A stretch of DNA of 64,000 nt from Gymnothorax reevesii (taxonomy: Eukaryota > Chordata > Actinopteri > Anguilliformes > Muraenidae), in assembly GCA_029721435.1 (NCBI GenBank), contig CM056588.1, positions 42,286,930 through 42,350,929 of the forward strand, read 5' to 3'. Shown piece by piece: positions 35,880 through 45,191 of the stretch (the stretch's first letter is position 1; every line of letters begins with the position of its first letter). The notes beneath the pieces were generated by a model. That model was given only the letters and a program-made list of their open reading frames with translations. It made no database searches and was not told where the DNA came from. Position numbers and translations under genes: made by a program.

Positions 35880-36289
35880 GAACTCTTGCTTACAGTAGCC
35901 ATGTTTTATTTCATTTTTAAACCTCTGGGCACTCAAGAGTTTTTGTGTCCAGGTGGCCGGATTATCTTTCATAACCAAGTTAAGGAAAAATATCAGTTAC
36001 GTACAATCTGATTGCCTCACAATTCTAGTATGGTACATTCTGATTGCTTGAAGTGTGGCTCAGACTGGAAACGGTGCCACTACTTTGTTATGAAAAATAA
36101 GCACACCAAAATTGAATTGAACTGAAATCTAACATATTTCTCGTCTATATATGTATATATTTTTTTTTTTTTGTGAAAATGTATTGAAAAATACTTTTGT
36201 GGGCAATAAGAACAAAAAAAAATAACATTCCCACAAGAACATTGAGGGCAAACGATGGGTGATAAACAAACACTGAAAACAAAACATGA

Positions 36290-36690
36290 AGGACCTCTCT
36301 CCGATTGTGCTGCATTGTGGCCTTACATGATGCTGAAAATGACGTGGCACTGTCAGAAACACCATCAAGTGTTTCAAAGAGACTGGTTCACTGAGAACTG
36401 GCAGCAATGATGGTGCAAAAGAGAGGGGACGCACAAACTCCGTGATGATATCAATAGCACCAGAAGTGAAGAGCTGAAACTATTAAGATCCACTATATCC
36501 AGAAGCCTAAATAAAACGATCTGATTGGTCGTGTTGCTGCCAAGAGCTGGCAACATCAAAAAACGACTTGAGTTTGGCAAAAAATTCAAGGATTGGATAC
36601 CAATGGACTGGGAACAAGTCCTATGGGCCGATGAATCAAAATTCAAAATTTTCTCACCCAAACGCGGAACTTTTTGCACCGTTGAGTTGG
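36290..36690 (+). pseudogene. Tc1-like transposase, N-terminal half (broken)
   Basis: Plus-strand frames show an HTH-region remnant (CFKETGSLRTG near 36370-36405) and then RLEFGKKFKDW and QVLWADESKFKIF (about 36555-36655). The last contains the second acidic residue of the Tc1 DDE triad in its typical VLWxDESKF setting. Homology stops after KRGTF at about 36680, before the MVWGCF box. The C-terminal half of a similar transposase appears, in the same orientation, at 41225. Several frame changes show it is dead. Confidence 0.8.
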
Positions 36691-37029
36691 ACAGCATTTA
36701 TCGAGGGCTTAACACCCTCAGAAAGGGAGCTTGTCAATATTCTGAACGCAATCAAATTTGAACTGGCGTTCAAAAATGAACAAGTCTCCGTTCCTGTTCA
36801 GCTAAAAAATGAACGGCAGAGTGTTCTAAAATGAATGAGTGTGCATTAATTTTTCATTAAAAAATGAACAAGCATGCGTTCATTTTTGACCGGACGGAAT
36901 CCAAAAACAAACGCAGCTAACCCTCTCTCTCGTTACAAAACTAGGCTTATGCCATCGGAGGTGACAGCTGGGGCTATATCTACGAAAGCCCCCAATCCTC
37001 CAATTCCCCAATCCTTGAATAGACCTTGA

Positions 37030-37410
37030 ATAGACTTGCATTTGAACTTAATTTCAGGTCAATCGGACAAATGGTTATGAAGATATGGCCAAAACGGTAA
37101 TTTTCCATCACAAAGCGCCACCTGGTGGCAAAATATTGAACCATACAGTTATGATGTCATCATGTGACATGTTGTGAGGTCATGACCTTGCAGTTGCACA
37201 TAGTTTCATGTCAATTGGAGAAATAGTTCCAAAGATATAGCAAAAATGGTGAATTTTATGTGACAAACCTCCACCTTATAGTGTCAAAATTTTGAACCAA
37301 ACAGGTATAATGTCATCGTGGGACACATCGTCAGGTCATGACCTTTCATTTGCACTTGATTTGAGGTCAATCAGACAAACATTTCCAGAGATATGATAAA
37401 AACAGTGATT
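37030..37410. repeat. Diverged tandem repeat, about 155-bp unit
   Basis: Three related blocks start near 37057, 37209 and 37365 (GGTCAATCGGACAAATGG, TGTCAATTGGAGAAATAG, GGTCAATCAGACAAACAT), each followed by an AGATATGGCC-like phrase. Between them GATGTCATCATGTGACA and AATGTCATCGTGGGACA also repeat. Spacing is 152-156 bp with substantial divergence, so it is an old array. Confidence 0.75.
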
Positions 37411-37420
37411 TTTTCCGTTT

Positions 37421-37705
37421 TTGGCCCCTGGTGGCCAATCTAGAAATTGTAAATTGTCCAAAATCGAATCAGTTCTTCCTCTTTATGATACTTACTTATA
37501 TGCAAAACTTGGAATTTCTAATTGAAATATTACTGCAGTTATCACGTTAACACGTAAATCAGTTTTTGGCCCCTGGTGGCCAATCTAGAGATCGTAAATT
37601 GTCCAAAATCGAATCAGTTCTTCCTCTTTATGATACTTACTTATGTGCAAGACTTGAAATTTGTAATTGAAATATTACTGAAGTTATCGCGTTAACACGT
37701 AGTGC
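37421..37705. repeat. Tandem duplication, 145-bp unit, two copies
   Basis: The copy starting TTGGCCCCTGGTGGCC at 37421 recurs at 37566, and both run through CCAAAATCGAATCAGTTCTT and ATCACGTTAACACGTA/ATCGCGTTAACACGTA. Divergence is only a few percent, so this duplication is younger than the adjoining 155-bp array. The CCAAAATCGAATCA word is shared with the MITE at 18206-18519. Confidence 0.85.
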
Positions 37706-38104
37706 GGTGGCGGCGGTCGGACCAAAAACATAATATCATAATATAATGAATCTGCTCTCACTATGCAAAATTTGCACCAACATGCGTAAATATTTCCTTC
37801 TTACGAGACAAAAATTCCCCGTCCCCCATCCTGCAGAATTTAGAAGTATATTGTAAGGTACATGCCTATTAAAGGACAGTCTTTGCGTTGACTTATAAAT
37901 CCTACCAAATCTCCGATTTAGAGATTGTATCTTTACCAATCGTCAATCTTCCACTTTATGCTTACACTTTTCATCGAGTTCGATAAGATGCTTTAACACA
38001 TTCCACACTCAAGACCGGAGGTAAATTGTGATTCAGTGGTTCAGGGGTACGTTCAGTCAGCCAAAACATTCACATGTTGCTGTGTGAATACTTTGCGGGG
38101 AACG

Positions 38105-38200
38105 CAGTGTCTACGTGTCCGAAAGTCGGACAGGATTTTAATATAACTCAGAGTCCGACAGTCGGATGGTTTCAATATAACTTTGTGTCCGACAGTCAAT
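38105..38200. repeat. Short tandem of palindromic TCCGACAGTCGGA units
   Basis: TCCGAAAGTCGGA, TCCGACAGTCGGA and TCCGACAGTCAAT occur about 40-45 bp apart, joined by TTTTAATATAACT and TTTCAATATAACT. The first two can form a small stem-loop. Confidence 0.75.
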
Positions 38201-38771
38201 TACTGTTTTTAATTTCTTCAAATCTACTGAATCTTTTAGATATTAAATGTAAATGTTTTGATTAGAAGGTTCTTCAAGATGAGTACCGATAATTTCAATC
38301 AATGTTTCTGCTTAAGCTCTGCTCAATAAAGTGAATCGACATTGGCTTTAGCAAAAAGTAGTATTCTTGAAGTTCATTTTATTAAGTATACTTGAGTATA
38401 AGTATAGCAAGTATACTACGGACCATGCACTTGTAGTGTACTAGAAAGTATACTAATTTAATACCTCTTCAGCCTAAATTGGAACATTTTTTAGTTTATG
38501 AAAGTATACTTTTAAGTATATTTCAAGTGTAAGCAAAGTAAACCGAAAGTACCCATCTAGTTTACATCTCAGTTTTATTCTATACTGAAAGTACACTACA
38601 AGTTAATTTTTTACTATACTCTGAGTGAACTAGTTGTATACTTATAGCATACTTTTCAATTTATGAAAGTATACATTTAAGTATACTGCAAGTAAATTTA
38701 CAGATATGCTGCTAGTTTATTAATTGTATACTTCTAGTAAACTTTTCAGTTCATGAGAGTATACTGCTAGG

Positions 38772-39040
38772 AAACGTAAAGACTGTCATTGGATGTCTAA
38801 TGACCTCAGTGAGTCAGGACTTCAGGTTCAAATCTCATCAGACAGACAACATCCTCATCACTTCACTGGAGTATTGTGTATTATTCCATGAGAGGGAAGA
38901 TCGCAACCTACTGCCCACCAACACCTCCTCTAGGAGCAACTCATTTTCCCAGGTGGTCTCCCTGGGACAAACCAAGCCTACACCCGCATAGCTTCAACCA
39001 CACAGCTGGTGCAGATCAAGTTGTGGTATGGTTGCTAGTT
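38772..39040 (-). mobile_element. SINE3-type (5S rRNA-derived) retroposon, minus strand
   Basis: Read on the minus strand, 39035-38940 matches 5S rRNA: CATACCAC near the start, GAAGCTATGCGGG for the 5S box A GAAGCTAAGCAGGG, and GGGAGACCACCTGGGAA for box C GGGAGACCGCCTGGGAA. A few bases are deleted between them. The body that follows contains GGAGGTGTTGGTGGGC and GAAGTCCTGACTCACTGAGG then TCATTAGACATCC, as in the SINE3 family described from zebrafish. It lies inside the foldback element directly next to its left arm. Confidence 0.85.
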
Positions 39041-39422
39041 TTAGAGCTAGTACAGACATTTCATTGTCACTATGTCAGATAGCACTGAAGTTCCAGTCTT
39101 CTTAATCTCATGTTTGAAAATACTGTGTACATTTATCTGTGAATCTGCACATAATGGCAAGCTAAATTTAACTGATATCTCAACTTAAACACAGCAATGT
39201 TTGGTACAGGTACAATATGGAGGGCTTTGATGTCCATACTCTTGTTTAAAAATGATAAAATCATTTATTGAACAGAATGTACCATCTTTCAAGGATTGAG
39301 GTAACCTCTTGTTTACTTACGTTACATAATATCTGAATAGCAACAGTAATACGATTGCAATAACCATTAGCTGTGAGTATGATGTTAAGTTAGCTTAAAG
39401 AAGACTTTTAAGTACACCTACA

Positions 39423-39940
39423 TTTAAGGGGTCAAGACTAGGTTCAGACTTGAGATTATTTTTTTTTTTCATTTTCTTAAAAATCTTTCAAAACATTCAT
39501 AAAAGGTGATTCTAAGACCAAAAAACGATCTTTTAAGTGGATTTTTATCATGTGAACGTCTCCAGTGCATTCGCTTGCAACAAAAACACAATTTTCTTGC
39601 ATCGCAGAATTTCATAGTTTATCAGGCTTGTGGGGGGCATAAAATCCACAATTTTCGAGGTATTGCTCTGAAATATTGAAGTATTGCTTTTAAATTCTGA
39701 AATTTTCATCATAGTATCAGTTTGTTATGTTCTATACAATGACATAGCTATTTTTGGGTAGGTATATACATGGTGTATTTACGATCCATCTGCCAGGCAG
39801 GTTCTGCCACCCATTTCTAAAATTCTATGACCAAATCAAATCAAATTCCATTCTGAGCTTTTTTTAGTTGACACAATCTTTATGTGTTTTTAGTGTTTAT
39901 AAGTACTTAAATTGAGTGAACCCAGGCTTGACCCCTTAAA
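39423..39940. mobile_element. MITE with 25-bp inverted ends, nested in the foldback element
   Basis: TTTAAGGGGTCAAGACTAGG at 39423 is inverted at 39940 (TTTAAGGGGTCAAGCCTGGG on the minus strand); 22 of 25 bases match. About 518 bp, AT-rich, no coding capacity. Termini were not tested against a target duplication. Confidence 0.65.
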
Positions 39941-41224
39941 AAAGAAAAAAAACTTTTAGCTCCCAGAAAGTTTAAAACTATTTAAACTATAGACGGCTTG
40001 AAGTATACAACTGGTGGACTTGTAGTCTACCTATAAGTTTACTTGCAGTATACTTCAAAGTGTACGTAAACTAAAAAGTTGGCTAGAAGTATATAACAAG
40101 TAAGTTGTAGTACATCTGAATTTACTTTCAGTATAGTTTCAAAGTATACCTTTATAAATCGGACATTTTGCTAGAAGTGTATAACTAGTGAACTACTAGT
40201 ATAATAGTATAATAGTATAATAATAGTAGTACATCTTTAAGTTTACTGGCAGTATACTTTACAGTATACTTTCATGAGCTGAAAAGTTTCCTAGAAGTAT
40301 ACAATTAATAAACTAGCAGTATATATCTGTAAGTTTACTTGCAGTATACAAATTTATACTTTCATGAATTGAAAAGTATGCTCGAGGTATACAACTAGTT
40401 AAGTCACAGTATACTTCAAAATTCACTTGTAGTGTACTTGCAGTACAAAATAAAACTTAGATGTAAACTAGATGGGTACTTTAGGTTTATGTTGCTTAAA
40501 CTTGAAGTATAGTTTTTTGTAAGAGTATGAATCAAGTCTGCCAATACTGGAATAATTGTCGAATCTGTTCTCAAATAAAATCAGACAAATGTTTATCTGT
40601 TTCTGTGTGGGTTAATAACACTGCATAAAAATCAAGTTCTGCTCCTGCCATGGGCTACTTACTCTGCTATGCTGACTTGTTACTGCAAACATGCCTGTGG
40701 AATATGTAAGTCCATGCGATAATATACTTAGTATACTAAAAGTCCATGAGATGTCTGAATTTTAATAAATATCCCCCCCCCCTTCCCCCTTTATGAATAT
40801 AACCCTTATCATAAGGGTGTTATCAGTTCAATTAATGAATAAGCTTGATTGCAAAATTGCACTTTATATGAAAAAAACCTAATAATGACAATGAGAACTA
40901 TTTCACTTTAAGGAACTGAGAATTAAAATAGGCCTGTGCAAGCGTTTATATAATCCGTCATCCATATTCAGTCGCCGTTCATAAAACAATATCCGCGCCC
41001 ATAATCTTAAAGCTCACTTCACGCATAGATGAATGCATCAGGCCTTGGGCAGGCATCGGAGAATGAACGCGTCGGGAAATGAACGTATCAGAAAATGAAC
41101 ATAAGGGTGTTCATCATCGAATGCAGTGACTAGGTATGCAGCCTTGAACGAATCCAAAAATGAATCCACAGCATCCTTGTGAGGCATGCATTGCCGTCTC
41201 GAAAGAGACTGATTAGTCTGGGAT

Positions 41225-41530
41225 TTTATTTTCAACAAGATAATGATGCTAAATGCACATCTAAGTTTTGCTAGAATTTTCTCAGTCGGAAAGACCCAGC
41301 TGGTGACATAAAGTGTATGGCTTGGCTGCTCAAAGTCACCTCAATCCAAATGAGCAAATCTGTTGTAATATCAAAAGAATCTCTCTGGAATGAACTTCAA
41401 ACCATATGGAATGTTTTAGCAAGTGAGGAAATAAAAAAATATGTGAACACCACGCCCGAAGGATTAAATGCTGTGATCAAAGTGTGGGTGGCCACACGAA
41501 ATACTGACTTTTTTCTCTCACAAAGACATT
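41225..41530 (+). pseudogene. Tc1-like transposase, C-terminal part (broken)
   Basis: Starts at TTTCAACAAGATAATGATGC, encoding FQQDNDAKCTSK, the Tc1 box that carries the next catalytic Asp (usually FQQDNDPKHTSK). It continues, in a second frame, with SLWNELQTIWNVL and KKYVNTTPEGLNAVIK, corresponding to the C-terminal helix region of Tc1 transposases. The orientation and part of the protein complement the N-terminal half at 36290-36690. Roughly 100 residues between the halves are missing. Confidence 0.75.
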
Positions 41531-41532
41531 AT

Positions 41533-41741
41533 TATCCCCCGCCAACATGAAGTGGGAGGGGGATATAGGTTTGACCTCCGTCCGTCCGTCCGTTCGTGTG
41601 TGCGTCCGTCCGTCCGAGATAAAGGGGACAGCTTTACTCAGAAACTACTACAGATACAGTAACCAAATTTGGTGTGTAGCTTCAGACCATAAAGGCCTTG
41701 ATTGAGTTCGAAAATGAGAAGTGCACGATTGGCGGGGGATG
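41533..41741. mobile_element. MITE with TATCCCCCGCCAA inverted ends
   Basis: The left end TATCCCCCGCCAA (41533-41545) is inverted as TTGGCGGGGGAT (41729-41740). The interior carries a (CCGT)n run (41577-41616) and AAATTTGGTGTGTAGCTTC. It abuts the end of the Tc1 C-terminal fragment. Short nonautonomous element without genes. Confidence 0.75.
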
Positions 41742-41999
41742 TTGTAGACCATGTCGACTTGTTATTATTATTTTTGCTATTTATTGTTATCTGTTATTTT
41801 CACCTATATCATCCAATATTACATGAAGTAAACTTGAATAGTACTTGGTTTCTGAGTTATCTTCATTTTGTTAAGTGTATAATCATCACTGCACTCTACT
41901 ATGTCTACTATGATGACATTATTCTGTGAAGAATAATTTACCTTAAAGCTTCTTCATGACCTTTCGCAAATGCGGGTTATAGCTTATGCACTCATAGAA

Positions 42000-43935
42000 T
42001 ATCTGTTCCTTCACAGAGAATAATTTGTGGCCACGGACTTTCAGGATTTATAAAATGCATTCGTACATTATTTTTCATTAAACAATAAAAATTGGAAGTG
42101 GGTCATTTTGACTCAAACTGCAATCAGGTGCTAACAATTATTTGTTCGATGTAACCCCAGTGTACTGCGAGTTCCTGAGACGGGAACACACACACTGCTG
42201 AGATGACACTGTGATTCCTCATACACACGTTGGCCAGCCTACGGAGTGTCTGGTGCTCTTTGTCCTGGTGTTAAATCCTAATCACACTTCTTCAGTTGGC
42301 GTCACAGCAATCAGTCGAGCTCCGCTCAACGTAAACACTGTACATTTTAAATGCTTTGCTTCGAGACCAGAAAGAAAATAGTTACAGATAAAGGATTGTA
42401 GTTTCCCATTTTTTGATGGTTTTGATTTTTTGTCCTGATTTCTTTATCTCCTGTATTTTGCTGTAAACATATTTAATATTTGAATATTTGAATGTTTGCA
42501 TTTCACTGGTGTGTTGAGTATTAGTGCTTAATGAACATGAGCCTTTTACCCATTTCAAAACCTTTTGGTTCTAGGTGTTGTTGACTTAAGCATGTATCCT
42601 GCCTGTTAACTTCTTGAACCAATTTATTCAGATGTGACAAAGGAAAAAAAATTAATGGACTACCATAACAAATTCCTTTGTTGATTTCCTGATGTGGTTT
42701 GGGTCCACTCATCTCTTTAACCTCTTGTCACCTGCATTTTCTCACATTTGGCCCGGATTGGTACACCACATTTCAAATGCTCAAATGAAGGAATTAAAAT
42801 TTGTTTGAAAATTCCGTAAGGCCCTAATGAGGGCCTAGTGATAGTTAAAAGGTTAAAGGCAGAAGGATCACTGCAAATCAATGCAGAGTTATTCTGTGTG
42901 ATCACCTTTATATCCTATGATGAAGCATTCCTACCATAATGGGAGTGGTCTCTTCCAAGATGACAATGGCCCCAGCCCCACAGGGCACAAGGGGTCACAT
43001 GAATGGATGTACAAGTCTGAAAATGATACCTTGAGTACACCACCACCTTCGGAGGGGCCCGATCTCGAAGCCACGGAAGTCATACAGGAGGTGTGAGATC
43101 AAACGCCCTGTGGAAGAGCAGCTAATGTGGCCCGGCGGAGCTCCATCACGGATGTTGCGCTGGACTCTAATCAGCTGATAATCACAATCAGGACACCGTC
43201 AGGGTGGCCTGTCGCTGCCCGCTGGCTTTGGACGATTTCAGACGAGACTGTTGGGAAGCATCAGAGGTGCGGTGTGGGGGACACACGCAGACACACACAC
43301 TCATGAGATATACTGGCTTGCCCTTTCGAGTCACAGTTGTCATTCATTTATCTTGCTTTGAATGTCATTTGATCCTTTAAATAGCATACTTCAGCACAAT
43401 CCAGCAGACTGTGGGATCACTGTTCAGAAAGTGCCTTGGTGGTCAGTTTGCTCCTCAGATGGACGAGGGGGGGAGTAGACTGGTACCAGAGGTCGCGTTA
43501 ACCATATATTTTCTGTCATTGATTAATTTTTTTAACAACGACGGAACATTTTTGAAGGCCGTCCGTCATTTTGACAGAATGTAATTCACACCCTTGTCCA
43601 ATTGGTGGTGGGTGTCATATTGTTTTGAGCATTGTCTTTGATCTGTATGATCCTGTGTTCCTCATATTTTTGTAATATGATCTTCATTTGCAAAATATGC
43701 TGCTCTGCTGCTGGTAGACGATTGGTCACATGCTACAAACGCCGTCTCTATCGTGTCAACACGCAGATATCTCGGTCGGGAAAGCCCCGGTTGACATAAA
43801 AGTTGATAAGCAGCTTCGTAGGACCGCTTAGTGAGACTGCGGTTGTTAGGCTGCAGAGAGGCCAAGCCTCATGCATTTGGCGTGAGTCTCTTGCCTCTTG
43901 CCTCTTAGTGGCATTCACGTTCCTGTGCTGTAGTC
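42000..43935 (+). other. Intronic sequence, nothing recognised; possible conserved block at 43030-43270
   Basis: The stretch 43030-43270 is GC-richer and looks single-copy (for example CTAATCAGCTGATAATCACA). It has no convincing open frame or splice-bounded exon. The rest is plain AT-rich intron. Confidence 0.4.
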
Positions 43936-43939
43936 AGCA

Positions 43940-44026
43940 ATTGAAGCACCTATTACTAAAACCCCTTAAGTCACACTTGACTTGACTTGACTTGACTTGT
44001 GGGGTTTTAGTAATCAGTGCTTCAAT
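43940..44026. repeat. 26-bp stem inverted repeat with (CTTGA)n loop
   Basis: ATTGAAGCACCTATTACTAA with following AACCCC (43940-43965) is inverted at 44001-44026; 24 of 26 pairs match. The 35-nt loop contains about five CTTGA units. Confidence 0.9.
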
Positions 44027-44431
44027 TATTCAATCAACGCGCACTGAAGAAATTCACTCGATGAATTTAAGTCATTGTGCATTAAGTTAATCAGTTTCTC
44101 GTGCATTACGGTGGATTTCCCCACTAGTGACATGGAAATTGATTATGACTTGGGAATTTTCACGCTTGTCTTTACTGAGGGATTGAAAGCAATGGAATTG
44201 CATGAAGATGTTTCAAATGGTTATTATTTTATTTAGACAATTTAAACGATCATGAAACACGTACTGTTTCCAATCCCTGAGTAAAGGGAAGCAGGAGAAG
44301 TCCGGAGTCACAATCGCTTTTATGTTGCTTGTGGTGAGGTCCACCTGTATGCAAGGGAAATTGAAACTTCAATGCACAAGGATTTTAATTCTGCGTGAGA
44401 ATCTCATTAATAATTGTTCATTGAATAATTG
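44022..44431. mobile_element. Degenerate palindromic (foldback) element, about 410 bp
   Basis: Symmetry about position 44228: CAATTATTCAATCAAC (44023) pairs with GTTCATTGAATAATTG (44416), CATTGTGCATTAAG with CTTCAATGCACAAGG, GTGGATTTCCCCAC with GTGGTGAGGTCCAC, and TTTACTGAGGGATTG (44172) with CAATCCCTGAGTAAAG (44271). The arms are roughly three-quarters matched, so the element is old. Its left end overlaps the 43940-44026 hairpin. Confidence 0.7.
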
Positions 44432-44434
44432 CGG

Positions 44435-45149
44435 ACTATGGTGAATAAGCCTAAAAATGCGTGAGACCTACACCGAACGTGTAAGACTTGGCATCTCTGG
44501 TGAAGCCCAGCAAAAACTGAAAGCATTGCACATTTGCACTCTGTTACTGTGTGGGGTGAGAAATCATTTGTGATGTTTTATTAAGTTCATACAGCAGTAA
44601 GTTTGAAAATCCACGCAGTGCTGAATTGTATATGTACACAGTGTGCGATGTGTTTCTACATGAATCACTGTCGGCATCAGCTAATGCGTAATCTATAAAT
44701 TATTCTGTTAATCTTTTTTTTTTTAAATAAAATAATCATTTAAAAAAATTAAATTACAATGACTTATAATAATTGATTATGATGGAATTTTTATGAAAAA
44801 AGAAAGTGTAACGCGACCTCTGGATGGTACATATCGGAGGTGAAAGCCAGCTGCACTGTGTGAACTGTACCCCACTGGGCCCTTAGGTTTTGGTATCTGA
44901 TGGAGATCTTTGACTCGGTTGCCCGCTGGACGTACATCTCCACACAGATGAGGACAGCGGGAGGGAGTGGGGTGGGAAGGAGTCTGACCAGCCAGCTGTC
45001 TGCTACTTCGCATTGCCAGTAGCATGACCATGGGACACTTTTGTGATGATGGCAGAAGGTGGGGGTAAGAAGGGGTGGGCAGATAGGTAGTGGGGGGTTG
45101 GAGGGGCACCTTCTTATCACCTTTCCCAGCCAGCATTGTTTATTTATGA

Positions 45150-45191
<42 letters not shown>

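Larger units (their letters stand above)
38375..40512. mobile_element. Foldback-type nonautonomous element with long inverted arms
   Basis: The left arm (about 38515-38770) is inverted at the right (about 40255-40512). For example, GTACCCATCTAGTTTACATC on the left pairs with GATGTAAACTAGATGGGTAC on the right, and TTTATTAATTGTATACTTCT with AGAAGTATACAATTAATAAA. Both arms are built of smaller AGTATACTT-rich repeats, and further subrepeats extend outward on the left (from 38375) and inward on the right (from 39980). No transposase is present. The interior holds a SINE3 copy and a second inverted-end element. Confidence 0.85.

Noticed and set aside
44777..45136. Minus-strand frames of 109-119 codons in a GC-richer block
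   Set aside because: Two frames overlap, neither matches a family I know, and no splice-bounded exon pattern is clear. A conserved element or unknown exon is not excluded.
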